From NCBI GenBank assembly GCA_964252015.1, contig CAXULW010000004.1:123980-187979 (forward strand): DNA of 64,000 bases, read 5' to 3'. Numbering within the stretch: position 1 is the first letter of the stretch; the number at the start of each line of letters is the position of its first letter. The position numbers and the translations under genes were made by a program. The stretch is from CAXSBR01 sp964252015. GTDB taxonomy: Bacteria; Actinomycetota; Actinomycetes; Mycobacteriales; Jatrophihabitantaceae. The notes beneath the pieces were generated by a model that searched no databases, was not told where the DNA came from, and was given only the letters and a program-made list of their open reading frames with translations. This document shows, one piece after another, positions 25,197-33,624 of this stretch.

Positions 25197-28100
25197 TCAG
25201 GGCAGCAAGCCGTCGCGGCGGGCGATGGCGGCGGCTTCGGTCCGGCCGCCGGCGCCGAGCTTGGCCAGGATGTTGGATACGTGGACGCTGACCGTCTTGT
25301 CGCTGATGTATAGCGCGCGCCCGATCTGACGGTTGGTGCGGCCCTCGGCGATCAGGCTGAGCACCTGCTCCTCGCGCGCGGTCAGCGTGACCGCGCCGTC
25401 GGCGTCGGCCACGCGCGCGGCGGCGCCACGCCCGGCCCGACCGGCGCCGCCGGCCCCCAGTTCACGTAGCTCGTCGAGCAGCGGTTGCGCCCCGAGCCGA
25501 CGGGCCACCGTCCGCGCTTCGTCGGCGTCGCGTTGGGCACCGGCGGTGTCGCCCACGGCCCGCCGCGCCGCGGCCAACCGGGTGAGGCTGCGGGCCCGTT
25601 CGAACACGTGGCCGTAGTCGAAAGCGGTGACCGCCCGCTCCCAGCTCTCGACCAGCCCGGCCGCCGAGGGCGCGTCGACCCCGGTGAGCCAGCGCAGCCG
25701 GGCCCATTCCGCGTCGGCGCGCATGAGCCAGGCCGTCCCCTCCGGGCCGCGCTTGGTCTGGCGGGTGATGCCCTGTTCGGCCGTGCTGCTGATGTCGGCC
25801 ATGAGCCCTCGGCCGCGTTCGGCGACGGCGGCCCGCGCGCCGGAGGCCGTGGTGGGCACCGACGCGGCCAGGGCGCCCAACGCCAGGGTGTGCAGCCGGA
25901 TCCGGGCCTGGAACCAGACGTTCTGCCACAACTCGCTGATGATCGCGACGGCGTCGTCGTGCAGGGCGATGGCGTCGTCGAAGCGGCCCGCGGTGGTCAG
26001 CAGATCGATGCCGGGGCCGACGGAGTGCAGGGCGACCAGGCCGTCACGGCTCCACCACGGACGTAGGCGGTCGAGATCGTCGATGCCGGTGACGTCGCCG
26101 CGGGCGGCTCGCACCGCCAGCCCGACCGCGGTGAGGCCGGCCGCGGCAAAGGCCGGCGTGGTGTCATCGGCCCGGGTCAGTTCGACGACGCGGTTCCAAT
26201 CGCCGCGGACGTAATGCGTCATCGCGGCCATGTCGCGGCTGTCGCGGGCGTAGACGGACCACGGGCGGTGGCCGGCCACAGCCCGCTCGATCGCCTGGCC
26301 GAACGTGGCCAGCGCGGCGTCGATCTCCCCGCGGTCGTAGTGCAGGTTGCCGAGCAGGAACAACCCGCGCAGGGCGACGCCGAGCTCGTCGCTGGCCTCA
26401 GCCTGATCAATCGACGCCCGCAACGAACTGAACACCCGGTCCGGATCCTCGGCCCGCTCCTCCAGCCGGGCCAGCGTCGTCGCGGCGTCGCTGACGACGT
26501 CGTTGAGGCCCAGTTCGATGCCCATGGCCCGGGCCTCCTGGGCCCGGCGGGCGGCGTCGTCGTCGCGTCCGAGCCCAGCGGCGCTGCGGGCGTGCGCGGC
26601 CAGTGCCAGTGCGCGTCGGGGCGTCGGCTCGTCCGGCACCAGGCGCAGCGCCTCGGACGTGGCTGCGAAGAAGTTGACCGACGAGTCCAGCGGAAGGGCG
26701 TAGACCGCCAGAGCGATGAGGAGGTCGGCGCGGGCCTCGGCCGCCGCGTTGAAGAGCTGGGCGCCGGGTGACGGGGTGTGCGTCGGCTCGGCCGTCGCAC
26801 TCAAGAGCTGGGCGTCGGATGAAACGGGGTCCGTCGGCCCGACCGCCGGGTTGAAAGGCTGGGCGCCGGACGACGGGGTAGCCGGTTCCAGGGTGTCCAG
26901 GGCGTCCTGGATGAGGTGCAGCGCCCGGAAGCTGTGGCCGGCCAGCACCGCCGCTTCGGCTGCGGCCAGGACCAGCGTCGGCCGCTGTGCGTTGCGCTCG
27001 GCCTCGGGCAGCGAGTCGATCAGTTCCAGTGCGGACTCGAACTGGCCCATGGCTTCGTTGGGGGCGCCGACACGCAGGGCCTCCTGACCGGCGCGGACGC
27101 CGGCCGCGAGCGCCAGCGGCAGGTCCATCGCTTCGCGGGCGTGCCGGGCCAGGTCGGCCTCGGTGCCGCGGACCTGCTGGGCGGCCAATGCGGTCGCGAA
27201 CGTGCGGTGCAGGCGCACCCTCTCCCCCGGCAGCAGGTCGTCGTAGACCGCCTCGGCCAGCAACGCGTGGCGAAAGGCGTATGCGTCGCCCTCGGTGCGG
27301 TCGAGGATGCGTTCGTCGACGGCCTCGCGCAGGGCGTCGTCGAGCTGGTGGTCGTCCAGACCGGCGACCGCGGCGAGCATGCCGTGACTGATCCGCCGGC
27401 CCGAGACGGCTGCGGCCCGGACCACCCGACGGGCGGCGGGGTCAAGGCGTTCGAGGCGGTGCAACAGCAGGTCGGCGAGGTCGGTGGGTATGTGGTCGGA
27501 GCCGTCCGCCTCGGCCACGAGCTGCTCGGCGTAGAAGGCGTTCCCGCCGGCGCGGTCCAGGATGCGTCCGACCGCCGCCTCGGAAATGGCCTCCGGGTGG
27601 CGTGCGTGGATCAGGCGGCGCATGCCTTCGTCGGCGAGCGGCGACAGCGGCAGCCGGACCACGCCGGGGATGCGGGCCCATTCGACCAGCGCCGGACGCA
27701 GCGGGTGGCGCCGGTGCAGATCGTCGGCGCGGTAGGACACCACCACGGTGACCCGTTCTCCCAGCAGGCGGGCGAACAGGAACCCGATCAGGTCGCGGGT
27801 AGAGGAATCGGCCCAGTGCACGTCTTCGAGCACGAACACGACCGGGCGGGTCTCGCTCAACCGGACCAATGCAGCGAGAACGGCCGCGAACAGGTCGGCA
27901 AGCTCGATCGGCCGGGGCGCATCGGCTTCGGCTCCGATGAGCCGGCGCTGCGGAAGCAGGCGGTCGATGGGCGGCAGGTCGGCGCGCAGCTGGTCGACGA
28001 GTTCGGGTTCGTCGCGCGCCAGCCGGCCGAAGGCCTCGCTGATCGGCAGGTAAGGCACCGCGTCACCGCCGAAGTGCAGGCAGTGGCCCAGGAGTACGCA

Positions 28101-28319
28101 GGCGCCGTCCGCCCGGGCCAGGCGGATCACCTCGGCCAGCAGCCGGGTCTTGCCGACGCCGGCGTCGCCACCGATCACCGCGCCCACGTCGAGCGGCTCG
28201 GCTATGACGGATTGGACGATGTCGAGTTCGGTCTCACGCCCGATCAGCGCGGCCGACGACGCGCCCAAGCCGGCTGGGATGCCGGGCAAGTCGGTACGGG
28301 CGGCCACGTCGTCCATCAT
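25197..28319 (-). CDS. Large ATP-binding LuxR-family (LAL) transcriptional regulator
   Basis: 1040 residues from ATG 28319, chosen because AGAGG stands 8 bp upstream (ATG 28337 is possible). The N-terminal AAA/STAND ATPase has Walker A GGDAGVGKTRLL near residue 57 and VVFVLEDVHWADSSTRD as Walker B. A long helical (TPR-like) middle follows. The C-terminal LuxR HTH is LTAREEQVLSLIAEGRTNRQIGRALYISDKTVSVHVSNIL. The middle contains a linker with three repeats of about 17 residues (DNA 26749-26880). LAL proteins activate catabolic or secondary-metabolism genes; the target here is unknown. Confidence 0.92.
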   Translation of the reverse strand: MMDDVAARTDLPGIPAGLGASSAALIGRETELDIVQSVIAEPLDVGAVIGGDAGVGKTRLLAEVIRLARADGACVLLGHCLHFGGDAVPYLPISEAFGRLARDEPELVDQLRADLPPIDRLLPQRRLIGAEADAPRPIELADLFAAVLAALVRLSETRPVVFVLEDVHWADSSTRDLIGFLFARLLGERVTVVVSYRADDLHRRHPLRPALVEWARIPGVVRLPLSPLADEGMRRLIHARHPEAISEAAVGRILDRAGGNAFYAEQLVAEADGSDHIPTDLADLLLHRLERLDPAARRVVRAAAVSGRRISHGMLAAVAGLDDHQLDDALREAVDERILDRTEGDAYAFRHALLAEAVYDDLLPGERVRLHRTFATALAAQQVRGTEADLARHAREAMDLPLALAAGVRAGQEALRVGAPNEAMGQFESALELIDSLPEAERNAQRPTLVLAAAEAAVLAGHSFRALHLIQDALDTLEPATPSSGAQPFNPAVGPTDPVSSDAQLLSATAEPTHTPSPGAQLFNAAAEARADLLIALAVYALPLDSSVNFFAATSEALRLVPDEPTPRRALALAAHARSAAGLGRDDDAARRAQEARAMGIELGLNDVVSDAATTLARLEERAEDPDRVFSSLRASIDQAEASDELGVALRGLFLLGNLHYDRGEIDAALATFGQAIERAVAGHRPWSVYARDSRDMAAMTHYVRGDWNRVVELTRADDTTPAFAAAGLTAVGLAVRAARGDVTGIDDLDRLRPWWSRDGLVALHSVGPGIDLLTTAGRFDDAIALHDDAVAIISELWQNVWFQARIRLHTLALGALAASVPTTASGARAAVAERGRGLMADISSTAEQGITRQTKRGPEGTAWLMRADAEWARLRWLTGVDAPSAAGLVESWERAVTAFDYGHVFERARSLTRLAAARRAVGDTAGAQRDADEARTVARRLGAQPLLDELRELGAGGAGRAGRGAAARVADADGAVTLTAREEQVLSLIAEGRTNRQIGRALYISDKTVSVHVSNILAKLGAGGRTEAAAIARRDGLLP
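26749..26880 (-). repeat. Three imperfect ~51-bp repeats inside the LAL regulator linker
   Basis: Copies begin near 26749, 26800 and 26851. Each encodes a version of SSGAQLFNAA (PSSGAQPFN, SSDAQLLSA, SPGAQLFNA). The unit is in frame and lies between helical regions, so it acts as an expandable linker. Two copies are more diverged in their second halves. Confidence 0.8.
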
Positions 28320-28343
28320 GTCGCCTGCCTCTGACATCCGAGC

Positions 28344-28377
28344 GGGGGACGCGGGTGATGCCGCACCCGCGTCCCCC
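28344..28377. terminator. 14-bp perfect GC hairpin between the small gene and the LAL regulator
   Basis: Arms GGGGGACGCGGGTG (28344-28357) and its complement (28364-28377) with a 6-nt loop. It lies 58 bp after the stop of the 53-residue gene and 25 bp before the regulator start at 28319. It may terminate the small gene's transcript or attenuate the regulator, since it is close enough to affect ribosome loading. Confidence 0.7.
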
Positions 28378-28434
28378 GTCGGGGTCTGTTCGGCTGAACC
28401 GGTAGTGACCGCTGACCGCGCGGACGTCACCCGT

Positions 28435-28596
28435 TCAGGCGCGCGCGTCGCCGTACGGCGGCACAACGTCGAGGTGGACGTGCCGGCGACGTCCCTGGCC
28501 GAAACGCCGTAGGCTGAACCGCTGCGCGCTCTCGAACTCGTGGGTCAGTTGCTCCCGGCGGTAGTCGATCTCGGCCTGCCTGTACACGTTGTTCAT
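28435..28596 (-). CDS. Small protein of unknown function (53 aa) upstream of the LAL regulator
   Basis: ATG 28596 is preceded by an excellent GAGGAG 7 bp upstream. The product has 53 residues: it starts MNNVYRQAEIDYRREQLTHE, continues through FESAQRFSLRRFG, and ends VPPYGDARA. Basic in the middle, no membrane segment, high third-position GC. No family recognised. A block of 23-bp repeats lies 80 bp upstream and a strong hairpin lies downstream, so it looks like an independently controlled small gene. Confidence 0.7.
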   Translation of the reverse strand: MNNVYRQAEIDYRREQLTHEFESAQRFSLRRFGQGRRRHVHLDVVPPYGDARA

Positions 28597-28676
28597 GACG
28601 ATCTCCTCGATCTGCGGTTCCTGCTGACAAGATCGAGCCTGGGCGTCTGAGGGGGGCCCTCACATCGGAACTATCA

Positions 28677-28779
28677 CCTAGTCGACGGTCGAACCCACGT
28701 AGCCGACGCAGTCGAACCCACCTAGTCGACGCGGTCGAACCCACCTAGTCGACGCGCTCGAACCCACCTGGTCGGGCCG
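28677..28779. repeat. 23-bp direct repeats (four copies plus a half copy)
   Basis: Units start at 28688, 28711, 28734 and 28757 with exact 23-bp spacing. Consensus is GTCGAACCCACCTAGTCGAC plus GCG. Units 2 and 3 are identical; units 1 and 4 differ at a few bases; a half unit (CCTAGTCGACG) precedes. Spacing near two helical turns and placement in the gap upstream of the 53-residue gene suggest an operator array. No spacers, so not CRISPR. Confidence 0.85.
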
Positions 28780-28826
28780 TCGTACGGGCCGTGGTGGCCA
28801 GTCCGCTGAGGGGGGTCAGCCGGGCG

Positions 28827-30653
28827 TTAGCGCAGCTTGTAAGAGACGGTGGCTACGACCGCGTCGGTGCGTGATCGCAACGCGGACCCGAGGACCAGCC
28901 CACGTTGGTTGTGCAGCACCTCATGCCGCCGCCTACGGGGCTGAACCTCCGCGAGCAGCACGGTTACCTCCCGACCTGTGGCCAGCTGGCTGCGCACGTA
29001 CCCGACGACCGGCGGGACCAGGTTGCGATGCGGACTCGGCAGGACCCGCAGCGGCAGACCCGGGTCCCACCGCTTCCACTCTGCGCACAGCACGCGCGTC
29101 TTGGAATGGTCGAGGTCCACGCACACGGCCTCAACCTGCCCGCCCATCCGCATCGCGGTCTCGAGCGCCACCTTGGTCAGCCGATTCGCCGCTACCACGG
29201 GCACGATCACGATCGGTCCGTCGCCGGCGCCGGCGGCGGGCCGCAACGGACGGCCCGGGATCTCGCCGATGCCCAGCTGCGCGCCCGCGGCGCGGTAGTA
29301 ACCCTCCACCCGGGCGAACAGCACCATCAGGGCGGGGATGATGCCGACCAGCAGCCAGGCTCCCTCCGTGAACTTGCTGGCGAAGAACACCACGCCGGCC
29401 ATCGCCGACATCGCCGCGCCCGTGCCGTTGAGCAACGCCCGCGGCAGCCAACCCGGCGGGCGGCCCTGCAGCCAGTGCCGTACCAATCCGACCTGGCTGA
29501 TCGTGAACCCGATAAAGACGCCGATCGCGAACAGTGGCAGCAGCCGTTGCGTGTCCGCGCCGATCACGAGGAGCAGCAGACCGGCGAACGACGCCAGCGC
29601 CAGGACGCCGTAGCGATAGACGGGTCGCTCGGCCCGCAATCCGAACAGGTGCGGCAGCCGATTGTCCTTGGACAGCAGGCTCATCAGCACAGGCAGCCCA
29701 CCGAAGCTGGTGTTGGCCGCGAACAGCAGGACGGCCGTCACCGCCAGGTTGCAGACGTAGAAGGGCCAACCGGTGCCGAACGCGGCCGCGGACAACTGCG
29801 CCAGGATGGTGACGTCGCCCCGCGGCACCGAGTGGTGCACCTTGATGAGCACGGCCAGGCCGAGCAGCAATGCACCGAGCAACACGCCGAGCCCGATCTC
29901 CGTGCGCTGGGCGCGTTTCACCGCCGGCGTGCGGAACGCCGGCACGCCGTTGGCGATCGCTTCGACACCGGTGAGAGCCGAACAGCCCGCCGCGAAAGCC
30001 TTCAGGATCAAGACGATGCCGAGCCCCTCGGTGCCGTGGATGGGGCCGAGGTCCTTGCCGATCAGCGCGACCGGGTGCGATCGGGTCAGCCCGACGATCA
30101 CGACGGCCGCGATGCTGACCACGAAGATCAACGTCGGCAGCATGAGCGCCTTGGCCGACTCGGCAATACCGATCAGGTTGATCGCGGTGAGGCAGACCAG
30201 ACCGATCACGCACGTCAAAAGCAGGTGCCGGGCCACGACCGGGAACAGGCTTCCCAGGCTCGCTGCCCCCGCGGCCAGGCTCACGGCGACGGTCAGGACG
30301 TAGTCGACGACCAGGCTCGCCGCCGCGAGCAGGCTGGTACGTCGACCGAGACTCTTCTTCGCGACCGCGTAGGCACCACCGCCGTCGGGGTGCACGGCGA
30401 TGACCTGGCTGTAGGACACGACCAGGGTGAGCAGCAGAACGACGATCGCGATGGTGATCGGCAACGTGAACCGGGTGGCACTGGCACCGGCGGCGACCAG
30501 CACCAAGACGATTGCCTCGGGGCCGTAGGCGACGCTGGACAGCGCATCCAACGACAACGCGGCCAGACCGCCGAGCGAGGTGAGCTTGTGGTCGTCGCCG
30601 CGCTGCTCCTGCCGGACCCGCCGATCGGCAACACGTTCGTCCACGGCGACCAT
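28827..30653 (-). CDS. APC-superfamily permease, KimA/YdaO-like
   Basis: 608 residues from ATG 30653 (AAGG ribosome site upstream). About twelve membrane segments: SLDALSSVAYGPEAIVLVLVAAG at the start, HPDGGGAYAVAKKSLG in the substrate region, and FGGLPVLMSLLSKDNRLPHLFG between helices. The C-terminal 150 residues are soluble and Rossmann-like (IVIVPVVAANRLTKVALETAMRMGGQVEAVCVD). Length and layout match KimA-type potassium importers and related amino-acid permeases. The ion or substrate cannot be settled here. No c-di-AMP riboswitch was recognised upstream. Confidence 0.85.
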   Translation of the reverse strand: MVAVDERVADRRVRQEQRGDDHKLTSLGGLAALSLDALSSVAYGPEAIVLVLVAAGASATRFTLPITIAIVVLLLTLVVSYSQVIAVHPDGGGAYAVAKKSLGRRTSLLAAASLVVDYVLTVAVSLAAGAASLGSLFPVVARHLLLTCVIGLVCLTAINLIGIAESAKALMLPTLIFVVSIAAVVIVGLTRSHPVALIGKDLGPIHGTEGLGIVLILKAFAAGCSALTGVEAIANGVPAFRTPAVKRAQRTEIGLGVLLGALLLGLAVLIKVHHSVPRGDVTILAQLSAAAFGTGWPFYVCNLAVTAVLLFAANTSFGGLPVLMSLLSKDNRLPHLFGLRAERPVYRYGVLALASFAGLLLLVIGADTQRLLPLFAIGVFIGFTISQVGLVRHWLQGRPPGWLPRALLNGTGAAMSAMAGVVFFASKFTEGAWLLVGIIPALMVLFARVEGYYRAAGAQLGIGEIPGRPLRPAAGAGDGPIVIVPVVAANRLTKVALETAMRMGGQVEAVCVDLDHSKTRVLCAEWKRWDPGLPLRVLPSPHRNLVPPVVGYVRSQLATGREVTVLLAEVQPRRRRHEVLHNQRGLVLGSALRSRTDAVVATVSYKLR

Positions 30654-31023
30654 CGGGCCTTTATAACAGCGCAAGGGGACGTTACGGACGCATCCTCACG
30701 CAACCATCACGCCTGAGCTGGCCTGAGCTGGCTTGAGCTGGCCTGGCCTGGGCTGGGCTGAGCTGCGCGTGAGCTGGGCGGGGCTGGGCGGGGCTCGCTC
30801 AGCGAACGGGAGGGTGTTGACGATCCTGGTCAGGCGGCACATCGTTGTGCGGGGCGTTCCGATGAACCGAAGCCCTGCGGGTTCAGCCACCCGGGTCTCG
30901 GCCACCGGTACGAGCACGCCGTAACCGGCCGGCGGTGCGAACCGGCTGTGCACAGGTGCGACCATTGTCCACAACCCCGGCTGGACCGAGCCGATCGACG
31001 CGGATCGCGGCGACGATCTACAC
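30654..31023. other. Divergent intergenic region with decamer repeats
   Basis: 370 bp between the permease and the M23 gene. 30713-30800 is low-complexity: about three clean tandem copies of TGAGCTGGCC or TGAGCTGGCT, decaying into GGGCTGGGCT variants. The remainder, 30801-31023, shows no gene I can support and no clear promoter. Confidence 0.7.
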
Positions 31024-32079
31024 GTGAACCGACGGCTCCGATCATTGCTGCGCATCGCCCGGATTGCGGTGACCGTTGTATGCGTTGTGGTGTGCCTCGG
31101 CACGGCAGCCGCCCCCGGTCGGGCGAGATCGGTAGCGAATCGGGCGATCGATGCGGTTGGTCGCTATCAGGCCCCCATCGTGCCCCTGGTCGTGCTGCAC
31201 AGATTCAACCCACCGGCGCGTCGATTCGGCGCGGGCAAGCTCGGGGTCGACCTGGCGGCGACTGCCGGAGCAAGCGTGGTCGCCGCCGGCGCTGGCACCG
31301 TGATGTTCGCGGGACCGGTGGCCGGGCGCGGCGTGGTCGTCATCGCCCACTCGGACGGCATCCGGACCGAGTACGAGCCGATACGCCCGAGCGTGGTCGT
31401 CGGCGAGGTCGTCGCGGCGGGCGCCCGGGTGGGGGTGACCTCCGGGCGTCACGTCGGGTGTGCAACGACGTGCCTGCACTGGGGCGCGAGCCGCGGTGGT
31501 GCCTACATCGATCCGTTGTCGCTGCTGCACCCGCTCGGGCCGGTGCGGTTGCTGCCGTGGTCGGCCGCGGGCCGTGGATCCGCGTGGTCGCGTGCCGCCC
31601 GAGGCCCGTCTCCGGCGGCGCTGTCGGTCCGGGCCCGATCAAGCCCGCGGATGCGCCCGCTCGAACGTCGACCGCAGCCGTTCGACCGACACGTGGGTGT
31701 AGATCTGCGTGGTGGCCAGGCTGGCGTGACCGAGCAGTTCTTGCACCGCGCGCAAGTCGGCGCCACCTTCGAGCAGCGCGGTGGCGGCGCTGTGGCGCAA
31801 ACCGTGCGGACCGATGTCGGGCGCTCCGGGCACCGCGGCCGCCCGCGCGTGCACGATCCGCCGCGCGGCGCGCTGGTCGAGCCGGCCGCCGCGCCGGCCG
31901 AGCAGGACGGCGGCCCCACTCGAGCCCGTGGCCAAGGCCGGGCGTCCGTCGCGGAGCCAGGCCGCCAGCGCGACGTCGGCGGGCAGCCCGAACGGCACGG
32001 TGCGCTGCTTGTTGCCCTTACCGAGCACGCGCAACACGCGTCGAGACCGGTCGATGTCGCCGACGTCCAGGCCAACTAG
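31024..32079 (+). CDS. M23-type peptidase-like protein, probably degenerate and lacking its normal stop
   Basis: Starts at GTG 31024 with a signal-type N-terminus (MNRRLRSLLRIARIAVTVVC) followed by a LytM/M23 core: RFGAGKLGVDLAATAG, VFAGPVAGRGVVVIAHSDGIRTEYEPI, CLHWGASRGGAYIDPLSLLHPLGPVRLLPW. Two oddities. In the HxxxD zinc motif (usually GHRGVD) the His is Lys (GKLGVD). The family normally ends after VRLLP, but no stop occurs until 32079, so the last 150 or so residues are antisense to xerC (441-bp tail-to-tail overlap). I infer decay; any surviving product probably lacks peptidase activity. Confidence 0.7.
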   Translation: MNRRLRSLLRIARIAVTVVCVVVCLGTAAAPGRARSVANRAIDAVGRYQAPIVPLVVLHRFNPPARRFGAGKLGVDLAATAGASVVAAGAGTVMFAGPVAGRGVVVIAHSDGIRTEYEPIRPSVVVGEVVAAGARVGVTSGRHVGCATTCLHWGASRGGAYIDPLSLLHPLGPVRLLPWSAAGRGSAWSRAARGPSPAALSVRARSSPRMRPLERRPQPFDRHVGVDLRGGQAGVTEQFLHRAQVGATFEQRGGGAVAQTVRTDVGRSGHRGRPRVHDPPRGALVEPAAAPAEQDGGPTRARGQGRASVAEPGRQRDVGGQPERHGALLVALTEHAQHASRPVDVADVQAN

Positions 32080-32832
32080 CTCGGCGACCCGGATCCCCGT
32101 CGCGTACAGCAGCTCGGCGACCAGCCGGTCTCGCAGGGCAACCGCGTGGTCCGGCTCGGACGCTGCGGACGGAGCCGACGGAGCCGACGGAGCCGACGGA
32201 GCCGAGCCAGTGCCGCGCGGGGATCGCGGCTGCCTACCGCTGGTGTCGTCGCCAGCACCAGCGGGCCGGTCATCGTCATCGGCACCGACATACGCAACGG
32301 TCGCCTTGTCGACGACAGCGCCAGCGGCGGCGGCCTCAGGGCCGGCACCGGCGCCCGTAACCGCGTTGGTGGCATCGGCCTTGGTGATCTTGTCGCCCGT
32401 ACCTGCAGCGGTGCCGGCGCGGACGCCTTCGATCAGCGCGATTGCCTCGTCGGGGGCCAGGACGGCCGGCAGCACCCGGTGCGGGCGAGGGCTGACCAGT
32501 AGCTCCCCGGCATCGACCGAGGTCACTCCGGTACGCCGAGCCCACCCCGTGAACGCACGCGCCGACGCGGCTTGGCGGGCCAGGCTGGCGCGCGCCGCGC
32601 CCGTGCTCCGACGGCGGGCCAACCAGCTGCGCAGGACGGCAAGGTCCAAGTCCGATGGCCCGGCGGCGCCGAGGCGGTTGGCATGATCCAGCAGGCTGAC
32701 CACATCGCCGACATAGGCCCGGATCGTGTGTTCCGAACGCGCCCGCTGCAGCCTCAGGTAGCGCTCGAACTCGGCGACCGCGGCGGCCATTTCCGGCGAC
32801 AGTCCCGCACGCGCAGTTCGGGTGTCAGGCAC
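31639..32832 (-). CDS. xerC: Tyrosine recombinase XerC with an unusual central insertion
   Basis: 397 residues against the usual 300 or so. The N-terminal SAM-like domain (FERYLRLQRARSEHTIRAYVGDV) and the catalytic domain are complete: R in GIRVAEL, K in GKGNKQR, HGLRHS, LGHAS, and the nucleophile in TQIYTHV. Between residues about 138 and 225 an Ala/Gly/Asp-rich insertion carries a SAP repeat (four 9-bp units at 32171-32206). XerC/D resolve chromosome dimers at dif. Normal neighbour of dprA. Confidence 0.93.
   Translation of the reverse strand: MPDTRTARAGLSPEMAAAVAEFERYLRLQRARSEHTIRAYVGDVVSLLDHANRLGAAGPSDLDLAVLRSWLARRRSTGAARASLARQAASARAFTGWARRTGVTSVDAGELLVSPRPHRVLPAVLAPDEAIALIEGVRAGTAAGTGDKITKADATNAVTGAGAGPEAAAAGAVVDKATVAYVGADDDDRPAGAGDDTSGRQPRSPRGTGSAPSAPSAPSAPSAASEPDHAVALRDRLVAELLYATGIRVAELVGLDVGDIDRSRRVLRVLGKGNKQRTVPFGLPADVALAAWLRDGRPALATGSSGAAVLLGRRGGRLDQRAARRIVHARAAAVPGAPDIGPHGLRHSAATALLEGGADLRAVQELLGHASLATTQIYTHVSVERLRSTFERAHPRA
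32171..32206. repeat. 9-bp x4 minisatellite in xerC
   Basis: Four tandem units of GGAGCCGAC (the last GGAGCCGAG) encode Ser-Ala-Pro repeats in the XerC insertion. In-frame copy-number change would only alter linker length. Confidence 0.9.
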
Positions 32833-32934
32833 AGCTCAACCGTGCGCAGTGCGGCGAAGCCGGTCAAGCCGCCACGCACGACCACACGGCAGGTTTCGAA
32901 ACCGTAGCCCGACCGGCAGTGCCGCCCAAAGGTT

Positions 32935-33456
32935 TCACGACGACGGCACCTGAGGCGTCACCTCCCGCCGCAACCGTGCTCCCTCGGCGCCGAACTCGAT
33001 CAGACCAGCCAGCCGCAGAATGGGTAACGCCTGAAGCACGGCCGGGATCCCGAGGGCGCTGCTCAGCGCCAGGTCGTTCTCGGTGACCCAGCCCCGAGCC
33101 GGGAACCCGTCCAGGACCGCGCGCGCCGCCGGGTCCAGATCGTCGTGCGCGCGGGCATCCCGACGGGACGCCGGATCAGCGTCAGCTCGCAGGGACGCAC
33201 TGGTTCCGGCCCCGCCGATCGGGCCCACGATCTCGAGGATGTCGTCCACCGACGCCACCAGGTGCGCCGGGTTCTGCTCGCGTTTGATCAGGTCGTGGCA
33301 GCCGGCGGACATGGCCGACGTGATCGGTCCCGGCACCGCGAGCAGCGGACGACCCAACACGACGCAGTGCGCCGCGGTGTTCAACGCACCCGAACGCGGC
33401 GCGGCCTCGATCACCACCGTGGCCGAGGACAGCGCGGCGATCACCCGGTTCCGGGA
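32935..33456 (-). pseudogene. dprA: dprA, 3' fragment (C-terminal part separated by the integrated element)
   Basis: Codes for the second half of the DprA Rossmann domain (RNRVIAALSSATVVIEAA, RSGALNTA, GPITSAMSAGCHDLI) and the C-terminal winged-helix domain. It has lost the first half, which lies at 40439-41149. A TTG at 33471 could start translation within element DNA but would give only the fragment. Joining TCC 33456-33454 to codon CTT 40441-40439 restores one reading frame. DprA loads RecA on incoming single-stranded DNA during transformation. Confidence 0.93.
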
Positions 33457-33463
33457 CCGCAAC
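33448..33463 (-). other. Element-dprA junction next to the 3' fragment (att site)
   Basis: Minus strand reads TTGCGG then TCC then CGGAAC. Bases after TCC belong to dprA (Arg-Asn); bases before it belong to the element. Crossover is placed at or within TCC at 33456-33454. Confidence 0.8.
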
Positions 33464-33624
33464 TTGACCAATCATCGCGAATCTGGCTTCGGTCAGGGCA
33501 CCCGCGTGGGCTGGTGCGCTGGCCGGTTCGGCGTAGCTGGCTGGCCACGCGCCGCAGTGGGCTACTCCTGCCCCTGGGGCGGGCTGGTGGGGGTGGTTGG
33601 TGCCCCGGATCGGCACAGGGCCGC

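Noticed and set aside
26916..28334. 472-residue plus-strand open frame opposite the LAL regulator
   Set aside because: Antisense shadow; the regulator's Walker and HTH motifs show the true strand.
28711..28740. tRNA T-arm-like GTCGAACCC motif
   Set aside because: Repeated as part of the direct-repeat array; no acceptor or anticodon stem around it.
28688..28779. CRISPR-like array
   Set aside because: The 23-bp units are contiguous with no spacers and there are no cas genes.
28905..30716. 603-residue plus-strand open frame opposite the permease
   Set aside because: Very polar Gln/Arg/His composition typical of antisense to a membrane protein.
30654..31023. c-di-AMP (ydaO) riboswitch upstream of the KimA-like permease
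   Set aside because: Looked for because kimA is often so regulated; no matching conserved stems found, only decamer repeats.
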